Positions 8,573-17,477 of a stretch of DNA of 20,381 nt are shown here, piece by piece. The DNA lies in assembly GCF_004359215.1 (NCBI RefSeq), contig NC_090610.1:13432150-13452530 (forward strand). Direction: 5' to 3'. The position numbers were made by a program, and so were the translations under genes. This DNA is from Bremia lactucae. Taxonomy: Eukaryota; Oomycota; Peronosporomycetes; Peronosporales; Peronosporaceae. The notes beneath the pieces are model-generated. The model saw nothing but the letters and a program-made list of their open reading frames with translations, searched no databases and was not told the origin of the DNA. Positions within the stretch are counted from its first letter, which is position 1. The number at the start of each line of letters is the position of its first letter.

Positions 8573-9553
8573 CTACTGGGTATTGAAGTTTTCCCGAACC
8601 GTACCAGATCTTTGGTATAGGTCGGAGTTGGAGCTCTTTCGAACTTTACTCGAATTTCGTAGGGGGTAGGCCGGACGTAAATGTATCGTGCTTCCGCACA
8701 TATAACATCTACGGATGGTCTTATGCTGTCCTACAGCTTGAAGAGCCTCTTCTCCTTCCTCAACGAGGCTTAAATCCATGGGTTCCGCTCTTTCAGACGG
8801 AACCCATGTGCTCGAAGAGCTTGTTCGGTAAACAGGCGTGCTAACGCGAGCAGCCTTAAAGTCGAACTCGGCGCGTAGCGCTATGGCACTTGCCTCTTCG
8901 AAAGTAGCAGGAAGAGATCGAAATATTTCCGTCCGGGCAACGCCCTCATTGAGACCCCGTCATGATGCATAGATGCAATGACAGCTCTCAACTCCTGGAC
9001 AAAGTCCCCTAGGGTTCTTTTACCCTGTCGAGTCACTAGGAGCCGTACTCGTATGCGAAAAGCCTGATCAGGCGGTGCAAACATGCTGGTCATTTGCTGT
9101 TTCAGTGAATCCCATGAGGGAGAAGCGTCGTTTATGGACGTGCTGCACGATAGTGCCCACTCCATGGCTCTATCTCCAACTTTGGAAATGGCCATAGCCA
9201 CCTTTTGCCGTTCTGATAAGAACAAGGCGAAATCAATAGACATTTCCGTCTGCTTAATCCAAAAAGGGAGATCATCTCCCTCGTTTCCCTCAAATGTCTT
9301 TACATTGACAGCTAGAGGGCGAGCTTTTGGCTCTGAATCAGGTACAGAGATGTACCGGGTTGGCATAGATGCCGCTAAGTGATCTTGTACCTGGCAGATC
9401 AGGGATATTTCATATCGCATGAAGGCTTCAAGCCTTGCATGCAGGACCTCTGGTCCCTGGGAGATAATATACTCCACATGTTTAAGCCCAAATAAAGTTT
9501 TGATCTTGTCGTAGCGGCGCCTTGCGCTTCTGACAGCTCTGGAACCTCTTCCA
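8573..9553 (-). pseudogene. Ty3/gypsy gag of the composite element
   Basis: An ATG at 9553 begins MEEVPELSEAQG. After a frame change the frame joins the 198-codon stretch 9477-8881. It contains FEGNEGDDLPFWIKQTEMSI, AISKVGDRAMEWALS, WDSLKQQMTSMFAPPDQAFR and GKRTLGDFVQELRAVIASM, the normal order of Retrotrans_gag capsid landmarks. The end of the capsid is frameshifted near 8950. The last part, 8779-8573, has MDLSLVEE and a damaged zinc knuckle CYMCGSTIHLRPAY, in which the final Cys is Tyr. It lies about 210 bp inside the right LTR, as expected for the first gene of the element. Confidence 0.85.
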
Positions 9554-9744
9554 TTTTCGTGAGGGTTTAGTCTTGTAAAAACTCAGGCGTAGATTGACTA
9601 CGAGTAGCGGAGCTACCTCGCTCCGAAAGTCAGAGGAAGACTTTCAGACTCAGAGAGTCACTTAGTTCTATTGAACTATGGGGTTAACAACTCAGGGAAT
9701 CGTACAAGCTATGAAAGCTTAAGGAATCCTAGTTCAAGGGGTTC

Positions 9745-9760
9745 AGGAATTCGTAGAACC
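9745..9760 (-). other. Putative primer-binding site
   Basis: In minus orientation the LTR ends TTGCCA, then CT, then TGGTTCTACGAATTCC. TGG two bases after a terminal CA is the canonical primer-binding layout. Its complement ends in ACCA, as a tRNA 3' end would. tRNA identity not determined. Confidence 0.5.
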
Positions 9761-9762
9761 AA

Positions 9763-10088
9763 GTGGCAACTAGTGTAGTGCCCAGGAGGATATACCTAAG
9801 AAATACTTCTATCTCTTACAGATCAATGCGCAAGCCTTAGAAAGGCACTTAACGCTTGCAATCAAACGGGGAACTGCACTTTATTTAATTATATAATCTA
9901 AAACCTTACATAAGCTAATTTAAAATAGATTTTGACCGCCAGATTTATATCTGGCGGCGACCTCATTTGTTACCCATAATAATGGGGTTTAAGTAACTAA
10001 CTATTTTAAAATTAGATAAATGGGTAGTTTACCCATAAAGTAAATATACCACAACAACGGTTTTCCAACCGATGTGTGCCCCATTACA
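9763..10088 (-). repeat. 5' LTR (about 326 bp)
   Basis: Minus strand begins TGTAATGG and ends TTGCCA (TG...CA). The first ~265 bp match the truncated copy at 5012-5274. The remaining ~60 bp, absent from the left copy, include TACACTAG and the LTR-leader border. Confidence 0.75.
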
Positions 10089-10657
10089 GTCACAACCGGG
10101 TCTGAAAATGGCACATCGAATTAAAATTGTGCGTCACATGCTACACTAAGCAATTATTATCGTTTGTGATCGATGCGATGGCGCTTTTTGAAAATATATA
10201 TATTTCATCATAGATTCTTCATGAAGTGGACCATATTCAATTACTATGCTTTAATGATAGCTCTCGTGCTACCTCTGCATATATCTTGCTATACTTGCGT
10301 AAGCAGTCATATAATCTTAACCGCTTGAGTAGGGCTCTTTGAAATTGACTATTTCTTAATTTATGTAACTGTTCAGGGTTCCGCTCAAACACCGTTGTGG
10401 TTTCCATCAGGATACGATATTTCGTCTGCATCGATTACATATTTGCCAATATTGGCAAATATGTCTTATCCGTCTCTCTCTTTGCGCGCGTCCAGTGCTG
10501 ACTAGACCGCGGAGCAAGTAGATATAATGGCATATATCTACCAATGGATAAGCTTTCCAAATATTACTATGCAAAGTAATATTCTCCAAATATTATATAC
10601 CTTTTAGATAATATATTAATTAACAACCTTTAAGTGTTAATTTCATGTAATGATACA
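10089..10657. other. AT-rich stretch without a recognised gene
   Basis: Short minus-strand frames exist (64 codons at 10431-10237, 60 at 10589-10407), basic and without a known motif; I do not call them genes. Several small inverted repeats occur, such as AATATTACT/AGTAATATT at 10560-10583, plus the palindrome listed next. Confidence 0.4.
10437..10464. repeat. 28-bp perfect palindrome
   Basis: ACATATTTGCCAAT is followed without spacer by its exact reverse complement. It lies in otherwise unassigned AT-rich sequence. Confidence 0.85.
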
Positions 10658-11210
10658 CCCCGTTACAAACGGGGCACCTTTCACTAGTACTAATAAGTAG
10701 GAGATAACTTTACACAGATTACAGTGTAGGTGAGGTGCCTCGAATTTTCAAGTACACAAGGGTACAGAGGAAGGTTATAAGTAGCTAAGGGCTTTAGCTA
10801 CCAAAGGTAATTCAAAGAATTAAATTGGGAAAAGTAAAACTGAATTAATATATTTAGTTCCTACGTAGCGATCTTCAATCTACTAATAAACTTATTATAT
10901 TAGTAACTAACTATGTATGGAGCCTCCTTGCGCACCGCACAATCGTGTCTTAGAACGATTGGCGGGGTTGATTTAGACCTAATTTAACCAATCAATAGAT
11001 CTAATGTCTTATTTACAGCATGGACTACCGGGGTATCTGATCCCGTTCGCTACCCACCCAAGCTTTCGTTTCCATCAACATTACCAAATTTGGTAATATT
11101 GGAGCTATTTGAGTAAAGATTAATAAAGATAATAATTTTGAATTTGTTTATGTACTTTCTGAATTATTCCTTTTATAGAAGATAATACTTATGTAACGGA
11201 CCCCGTTACA
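10658..11210. repeat. Segment bounded by direct CCCCGTTACA copies
   Basis: CCCCGTTACA occurs at 10658-10667 and 11201-11210. The right copy is part of TGTAACGG-ACC-CCGTTACA (11192-11210), which resembles LTR ends back to back. The left copy is followed by AACGGGG, giving a similar inverted arrangement. No coding sequence lies between them except the rRNA fragment. Confidence 0.4.
10960..11085 (-). pseudogene. Mitochondrial-type small-subunit rRNA fragment (probable nuclear insertion)
   Basis: The minus strand carries GATCAGATACCCCGGTAGTC (11044-11025), one base from the universal 16S-type core around E. coli position 790. It is preceded by GAAAGCTTGGGT and GTAGCGAACGG and followed by CATGCTGTAAAT, all in the correct rRNA order. 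This is the bacterial or organellar form, not the nuclear 18S form. Recognisable homology spans roughly 75 bases; the outer limits given are estimates. No other rRNA domain follows, so it is a fragment. A nuclear insertion of mitochondrial DNA is the simplest reading. Contamination or misassembly is less likely, since neighbouring sequence is nuclear repeat. Confidence 0.7.
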
Positions 11211-11542
11211 TTTTGCCTAACATAACTGCGGTAAAAGCCGAAACGGAGTCGAAAGCATGAGCTCATCTTAAGCATTCTATTACTTAAAAAAATACTTCTG
11301 CTTTTCGTAAATTGGCAGCCACATCACACAATAAACAGATCGTTCAAATAAAAGTGCAGTTTGTGCCTATGGGTGTATACGGCTGACGCTCCAATTTACT
11401 CCCGAGAATCCTGGCTTCAAAATTGGAGTTTGCGACCGGGAGGTCAATAACTTACTAAGTTTTGCTTTGCACGTTTTAAAAAAATATTTCTTAAGTAATT
11501 ATTTTTCTAAAATATTCAAATGTTTATTCTGAACAAATTTTG
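11211..11542. other. No gene seen
   Basis: AT-rich, with short runs of A and T and no convincing reading frame or rRNA-like block on either strand. Confidence 0.4.
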
Positions 11543-11693
11543 GGAAATGTTATTTCCACCCCACCAACTTGCTATGACGGCAAAGGGGCATAAAGGTCAA
11601 CGCCGCAGCATGCAAAAATAAATTACCGTCGCTGCCAACTTGATTTTTAGTAACCAATCAGAAGCATTATGTAGCGCTTCGCATATTTTTAAC
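11543..11693. repeat. Third, divergent copy of the repeat end near the gap
   Basis: TGGGAAATGTTATTTCCACCCCA followed, after ~45 extra bases, by AAAAATAAATTACCGTCG and GCATTATGTAG..CGCTTCGCATATTTT matches 15762-15868 and 17366-17472 at roughly 85-90% by eye over the alignable part. In all copies the minus strand reads KICEA..HNA.DWL.KIKLA in one frame or a neighbouring frame. Confidence 0.65.
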
Positions 11694-11832
11694 ATGAGCG
11701 GAAAAATATCATTGTGTTGATCTACTCTCCTACATCCTACCATTTGAATTGTAAATGAGTGGGTCCTACCACTCGATATCAATCACAATATTTAAGATTT
11801 TTACACGATGCTCTTTATGATTACGTCTTTTC

Positions 11833-12364
11833 TGTAACGGGCTAAAATTGCCCTAATGTTACACAGTCCCCGTTAAGTACACTTAATGTCCTCAAGGGGA
11901 TGGTCAATTACTAAATTAAAGTGATTAGACCCAGCACTCGGGTGTGGTGCACATTTGTGACCAACCCTTGTGTATGTGATTGACATGGATGCATTCACAT
12001 TAGGAGGGATGACGGCTAGCGTCATCCGTTACGCGAGGTATCTAGAAAGATACACTCGCAATACATATTAAGTGTTATCTATAGAGATGACATTTTAATT
12101 AATAAAAATAGGTATTTATATTTAATACGATTAAATATAAATCAGTCTGAAAACTACTTCCTACTTCATAATGCGCACGAGGAGCCAGATTACCGCTCCC
12201 GTGACGACTCTTAATCACAGTACTTAGTGTGTTGGGTGAGGTCGCTAACACGCCCACCACAACTACCTCACTGCACGCAAGAGAAGCTAGTTAAACCGCT
12301 TCCTCGCTGTGCTAGGGTGTGTGTCTAAGTAGAGCGTGGCCGCATTACGACGTGCCCGCCTTCA
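11833..12364 (+). repeat. Near-complete LTR of another gypsy-like family
   Basis: Starts TGTAACGGGC and ends GCCCGCCTTCA (TG...CA, 532 bp), and contains TGTTACACAGTCCCCGTTAAG near the start. Its last 111 bp (12254-12364) reappear inverted at 18671-18561 at about 95% identity. No purine tract precedes it and no clear target duplication flanks it, so solo or 5'-LTR status is undecided. Confidence 0.7.
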
Positions 12365-12677
12365 CAGGACAAGTCCCCTTCCACTATACTTTTGAGGATT
12401 TGTCGACCCCAGGTACTGAACCCGGTACCTCCCGGTCGTGAGCGAGTGGCGGACCACTACATTTCCACGGTGAGTCGTTCAGTCTGGTATGCCGCATCTA
12501 AATCACATCTACGAATTCTAAAATTGACACGTTTAAGTTGGTGATACATATAAAAAAAATCAGACAAAATAATCAAAATGTAACCAAGGAACTTACAATT
12601 TTAATCTCGAGGTATTCAGAAAAGAGTAATTTTATTTGCCATCATCAGTAAAGTCCTCTCTCACTTACTGCGATACT
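12365..12677. other. Spacer and presumed 5' region of DENND6
   Basis: 313 bp between the LTR and the ATG. It may hold retroelement leader (AGGTAC...GTACCT small inverted repeat at 12409-12428) and then an AT-rich promoter-like stretch (ATACATATAAAAAAAATC near 12544). No promoter element was identified with confidence. Confidence 0.35.
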
Positions 12678-15141
12678 ATGCAGTCTGAGGAAGATGCTTC
12701 TGCGTACGGCTTGAAAGCGCTAGCAACTGTTGTGTTTGATGTCGACTCAGGGCCGAAGCTAAATGAAATATATCCACCCACTTGCGAGCTCTCTGAAGCT
12801 GCCAAGAAAAGTCTGGCGTATCTATCATTACCACACTGCAGCAACCTGAATGAGGGTGATACGCAATACACTGTGCGCTTCAAAGATCGTACCGATGAGT
12901 AAGTATTCCAAATGTTCAAGGCTATTAAATTCTACAGTCTAAGGGGTTTCTTTGCGTTACTAAATAGCTCGGAGCTATTGTTTGGCTTTGTGCTATTCCG
13001 CCAACTAAAGGACGAGTCTCAAGTTCGAGGTTACTCTCAAAAAGCTTTGATTATAGTCAGCACGAAGCCATTTCTCGACCTGTATGACCGCGCATTGAGA
13101 TTGATTGGTCCAATATTCTTCAAAATCGGCGCTCAGGTCTTAGCTGCGGTCTACAATGACATAAAACTGTGGTAACTATACGCCTTCGAAAATTTAATTC
13201 AGTATCTATGCTATTAATTGCTGCATGGCGCGTTGGCTATCCAGGCCGGATGTCGTGTATAACGCTCCAATAGTGCTGCCGCTTGCTGGCACTTATATCT
13301 CATGCATCATCCCTGAGCTGCTCAACTATGAATACATTGATACTACTTATGAGGCTGTCCAAAAATCACCTAATCAGTCACATTTTATCGTCGGGGGAGA
13401 CTACAATGCCACAGAATCATCAGAAATATTCAATCCAGATGTAGCTGACAATGACACAGGGACAGTTCTGTCAGTGGAAGGAGATAATTTTGTCTTCTCG
13501 CGACAGCAACATCCTCCTACTCCGTCATTTGGCGACCTTTTGCTTTCGAAGCCGACTCATCGATTGACCCCATTTGAGGTACGCTACATATATAATAAAG
13601 CATTTTTACGTGGTTTAAATACAGTATTGCTTTCCTTTTACCTATAGAGTATTGGACTTTACTCTAGTTTTAATGGATTTGAAGAATCATTGTGGCTTTT
13701 GTGGCAGCTTGCCATAAGTGGTGAAAGCTTACTACTCTTATCTTCTTGTGCCAGAACTTGCAGCCAGGCTGCACTCGCATTCGCCAGGTTAAATTTGCAA
13801 ACTTTACAAATTTTCGTTGTTAATTGTATTTTTTTCTAATCGATTTATCAGTATGATTGCACCACTTCAATTTCAAGGCGATTGCCGACCATACTATACA
13901 CTTTACGAAGCTGATTTTGACGTAAGCTACACGTCAATACTGTGGAGATTTCTATGTGTGAACCTCAATCTGGTGCTTTGTTTATATAGACGCTCGCTCG
14001 CAGCCAAAATAATGGTTCTAGCAGTCCAGATCACATGGCTGTCATCGGAAGCACTAATCCATTCTTATTGAAGGTAATTACACACATATACAGGTACATT
14101 TCGAAAAGTAGCAACTTAATTATTGTTTACTTGCATAGTCGCTGAGCCTCTGGCCTAATGCATTAATCTTTCCGTTTCACCCGCACGAAACAGGTTGCAA
14201 GTATTGTAATGCTCTTTGTACATTTTACTTGATTAGAACATCATGTTGTTTAAGTAGGCACTGCTGGAGCTAACAATGGCAAAGCTGCAAAAGTGGACGC
14301 AATTTGTCTTCGCATCAAAGAAAATGTGGAGCTACATAATTTTGATTCTAATTATCGTCCTGCGGTGAGTGGGAGCCCTAAATTGTAAATGATACGAATT
14401 GGTCAAGGTTACTGACTTCAATAAATTAGTTCTTAAGACGGTGTCCGCGCTATGTGATCCCCGACGTCTCCGTGCTTCAGCAGCTTATTCCCATTCCTAA
14501 GCTGTGCACGGCCCAGTCACTTAATTGCGAAGAAGAACCACACATTACGATTAATAATGCGATTCTTCGCAAGGTAAGACTTTAACTCTGCAAGTAGTTT
14601 TGACCTCTCTTCAACGAAGCTTTGTATGGCTTTACAGCATTTTCGAAAGCTAACAATTGCCTTTTTAGAACCATTTGAGCAATACTTTGGTGTCTGGAAA
14701 GCAAACGGGGGCACGACTAAGCTGTACATCAATGTTGAAGATTCTATGAAGCCTTTTACTTTGTTAGATTTACTTTCAACAATAAAGCCTCAAAAGCTTT
14801 CTTTACAGATTAAGCAGACCAAGTGGAAGGCCCTGTACACGGCGTTTGTAAAGGGTCCTCACTTTGAACCGTGGTTTAATAACCGTCGCAAGCGCTGTAT
14901 TCATGACTTTACAGAGACACTGCGCTTCCTTCGTAACGGCGTCGAAGCTCAATATTTGTTATGCTCACCCTTCGGTACCAACTTATCGCGCGAACAATAC
15001 TTGTCGCTGAAGAAAGAGATGAAACTTGCGCTGGTGCAAGAAAATGCCCGAGGCGAGGTTGACAAGCAACAAGTCAAGACAATAAAAAGACATTTGCAGG
15101 TGGTTAAGAATAAGATTTGCTCTGTAAGGAAAGAAAATTAG
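12678..15141 (+). CDS. DENND6: DENND6-type DENN-domain protein, 10 exons, intact
   Basis: Exons: 12678-12898, 12968-13171, 13245-13578, 13648-13787, 13852-13921, 13990-14073, 14139-14193, 14258-14364, 14430-14573, 14638-15141. Every intron is 64-73 bp with GT..AG, and all phases join, giving 1863 bp and 620 residues, near the ~600 of animal DENND6A/B. The first ATG in frame is used; upstream only TTG is available. Recognisable blocks: VVFDVDSGPKLNEIYPP (~17-33), LFGFVLFRQ and RGYSQKALIIVST (u-DENN), WPDVVYNAPIVLPLAG at the exon 2-3 join, ESLWLLWQLAISGESLLLL, DCRPYYTLYEADFD, AVIGSTNPFLLKSLSLWPN (c-DENN), ILRKHFRKLTIAFLEPFEQY and PHFEPWFNNRRK (C-terminal part). In mammals this family activates Rab14 on recycling endosomes; the same role here is inferred. 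It is the only intact cellular gene in the window, surrounded by decayed transposons. Confidence 0.9.
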
Positions 15142-15250
15142 ACTCATCAAATCGAATTTACAACTCTTGATGGGTGCCCGAGGTACGAATTTGGGTGCAT
15201 TCCGCGTGCCATTTCAATGGGACGGTTAACGGTGTTGATGTCGTGTTGAA
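15142..15250. other. DENND6 downstream region
   Basis: Immediate 3' flank. A plus-strand frame from about 15171 (WVPEVRIWVHSACHFNGTVN) leads into the pseudogene below, so the intergenic spacer is very short. No polyadenylation signal was called. Confidence 0.4.
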
Positions 15251-15697
15251 GAAGGTAATAAAACAACGAATGGGTGTTACTAAGCCAGCTGCTTAAAAAG
15301 ACGCTCGTGGATATTCTGTGCCACATGTCACTGATTTGCCGACAACTATTCTGCTACAGTATGTAGCATAACAGGCTGTGCTGAAACGGCTCAAGATTCG
15401 CGAAGCCGGCGCCAACCTTTTCAAACCCAAAATTGCCATTTAGATTGAGGTTCACGGGAATTGGAGGTCACTGAAAAAGCAAAGGTGTCAAAGGGATACT
15501 ACGAAGCGTCACTTACTAACGTGATACTTGCAAATGCGCTCATTAGTAAGGTTTTAAATGTGCAAAAGTTTGCTAAAAGTTGCCGGAATATGCAACTCTT
15601 GCAATTTTTCCACGCAGCAAAGCCAAAACCTTATATACCCGATATTGCATGCGAGACGCTTTCAAATAGATGGAGTACGCACCGTATCAGCGGGTGA
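15171..15697 (+). pseudogene. Unrecognised decayed coding sequence, copy 1
   Basis: One plus frame reads NGVDVVLKKVIKQRMGVTK, stop (15294), KDARGYSVPHVTDLPTTILL, stop (15369), QAVLKRLKIREAGANLFKPK, stop (15441), IEVHGNW. A neighbouring frame then continues VTEKAKVSKGYYEASLTNVI to a stop at 15695. The even amino-acid character between stops suggests a former protein with point stops and one frame change. The family is unknown to me. It could be an upstream part of the PH-kinase gene at 17478 or a transposon protein. Confidence 0.45.
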
Positions 15698-15873
15698 AAT
15701 TTATTTTAGATAAAATTGCTGTAGACAAAATTTCAATATTTGAAACTAATTCTTTAAAATTTAGGGAAATGTTATTTTCACCCCAGCAAAAATAAATTAC
15801 CGTCGCAGCCAATTTGATTTTTATTAGCCAATCGAAGGCATTATGTATTGCGCTTCGCATATTTTCTTATACA
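15251..15873. repeat. Duplicated segment, left copy at the assembly gap
   Basis: Matches 16857-17477 with about 11 differences and two single-base indels (~98%). It ends exactly where the run of N starts. Confidence 0.9.
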
Positions 15874-16856
15874 NNNNNNNNNNNNNNNNNNNNNNNNNNN
15901 NNNNNNNNNNNNNNNNNNNNNNNNNNNNNNNNNNNNNNNNNNNNNNNNNNNNNNNNNNNNNNNNNNNNNNNNNNNNNNNNNNNNNNNNNNNNNNNNNNNN
16001 NNNNNNNNNNNNNNNNNNNNNNNNNNNNNNNNNNNNNNNNNNNNNNNNNNNNNNNNNNNNNNNNNNNNNNNNNNNNNNNNNNNNNNNNNNNNNNNNNNNN
16101 NNNNNNNNNNNNNNNNNNNNNNNNNNNNNNNNNNNNNNNNNNNNNNNNNNNNNNNNNNNNNNNNNNNNNNNNNNNNNNNNNNNNNNNNNNNNNNNNNNNN
16201 NNNNNNNNNNNNNNNNNNNNNNNNNNNNNNNNNNNNNNNNNNNNNNNNNNNNNNNNNNNNNNNNNNNNNNNNNNNNNNNNNNNNNNNNNNNNNNNNNNNN
16301 NNNNNNNNNNNNNNNNNNNNNNNNNNNNNNNNNNNNNNNNNNNNNNNNNNNNNNNNNNNNNNNNNNNNNNNNNNNNNNNNNNNNNNNNNNNNNNNNNNNN
16401 NNNNNNNNNNNNNNNNNNNNNNNNNNNNNNNNNNNNNNNNNNNNNNNNNNNNNNNNNNNNNNNNNNNNNNNNNNNNNNNNNNNNNNNNNNNNNNNNNNNN
16501 NNNNNNNNNNNNNNNNNNNNNNNNNNNNNNNNNNNNNNNNNNNNNNNNNNNNNNNNNNNNNNNNNNNNNNNNNNNNNNNNNNNNNNNNNNNNNNNNNNNN
16601 NNNNNNNNNNNNNNNNNNNNNNNNNNNNNNNNNNNNNNNNNNNNNNNNNNNNNNNNNNNNNNNNNNNNNNNNNNNNNNNNNNNNNNNNNNNNNNNNNNNN
16701 NNNNNNNNNNNNNNNNNNNNNNNNNNNNNNNNNNNNNNNNNNNNNNNNNNNNNNNNNNNNNNNNNNNNNNNNNNNNNNNNNNNNNNNNNNNNNNNNNNNN
16801 NNNNNNNNNNNNNNNNNNNNNNNNNNNNNNNNNNNNNNNNNNNNNNNNNNNNNNNN
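15874..16856. other. Assembly gap (983 N)
   Basis: No sequence information. Any reading frame drawn across it is meaningless. Confidence 1.
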
Positions 16857-17477
16857 GAAGGTAATAAAACAACGAATGGGTGTTACTAAGCCAGCTGCTT
16901 AAAAAGACGCTCGTGGATATTCTGTGCCACATGTCACTGATTTGCCGACAACTATTCTGCTACAGTATGTAGCATAACAGGCTGTGCTGAAACGGCTCAA
17001 GATTCGCGAAGCCGGCGCCAACCTTTTCAAACCCAAAATTGCCATTTAGATTGAGGTTCACGGGAATTGGAGTCACTGAAAAAGCAAAGGTGTCAAAGGG
17101 ATACTACGAAGCGTCACTTCCCAACGTGATACTTGCAAATGCGCTCATTAGTAAGGTTTTAAATGTGCAAAAGTTTGCTAAAAGTTGCCGGAATATGCAA
17201 CTCTTGCAATTTTTCCCGCAGCAAAGCCAAAACCTTATATACCCAATATTGCATGCAAGACGCTTTCAAATAGATGGAGTACGCACCGTATCAGCGGGTG
17301 AAATTTATTTTAGATAAAATTGCTGTAGACAAAATTTCAATATTTGAAACTAATCCCTTAAAATTTATGGAAATATTATTTCCACCCCAGCAAAAATAAA
17401 TTACCGTCGCAGCCAATTTGATTTTTATTAGCCAATCGAAGGCATTATGTATTGCGCTTCGCATATTTTCTTATACA
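16857..17477. repeat. Duplicated segment, right copy at the assembly gap
   Basis: Begins at the first base after the gap with GAAGGTAATAAAAC and repeats 15251-15873, including the pseudogene stops. It carries one more short open frame at 17039-17317 because of a one-base deletion (GGAGTCACTG). Unlike the left copy it continues into the PH-kinase pseudogene. Confidence 0.9.

Larger units (their letters stand above)
5012..10088 (-). mobile_element. Composite Ty3/gypsy chromovirus-type element, minus strand, rearranged
   Basis: Two related terminal repeats in the same orientation (5012-5274 and 9763-10088) bound a unit of about 5.1 kb. A primer-binding site (9760-9745) and gag (9553-8573) follow the right LTR, and integrase-chromodomain (7385-6220) and a polypurine tract (5286-5275) precede the left LTR. 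All of this is in minus-strand order. RT and RNase H are missing. In their place is a plus-strand protease-linker segment (7388-8482), so the interior was rearranged by inversion, nested insertion or recombination. The left LTR is truncated at its outer end, so no target-site duplication can be read. Confidence 0.65.

Noticed and set aside
10237..10589. Two short minus-strand ORFs (64 and 60 codons)
   Set aside because: No recognised motif, low complexity and AT-rich context; length is compatible with chance.
12655..12670. Oomycete initiator-like TCACTTA just before DENND6
   Set aside because: Imperfect match and too close to the ATG for a usual transcription start.
12636..12677. Upstream extension of DENND6 from TTG at 12636
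   Set aside because: TTG is an unlikely start in a eukaryotic nuclear gene, and the ATG at 12678 sits just before the conserved N-terminus.
14258..14364. Reading this DENND6 exon as ALLELTMAKLQKW and so calling a frameshift
   Set aside because: Recognising the 55-bp exon 14139-14193 (SLSLWPN...) restores phase and makes the other frame correct, so no lesion is needed.
15814..16932. Very long reading frames on both strands across the N run
   Set aside because: They exist only because N was translated as unknown; they contain under 40 real codons in total.
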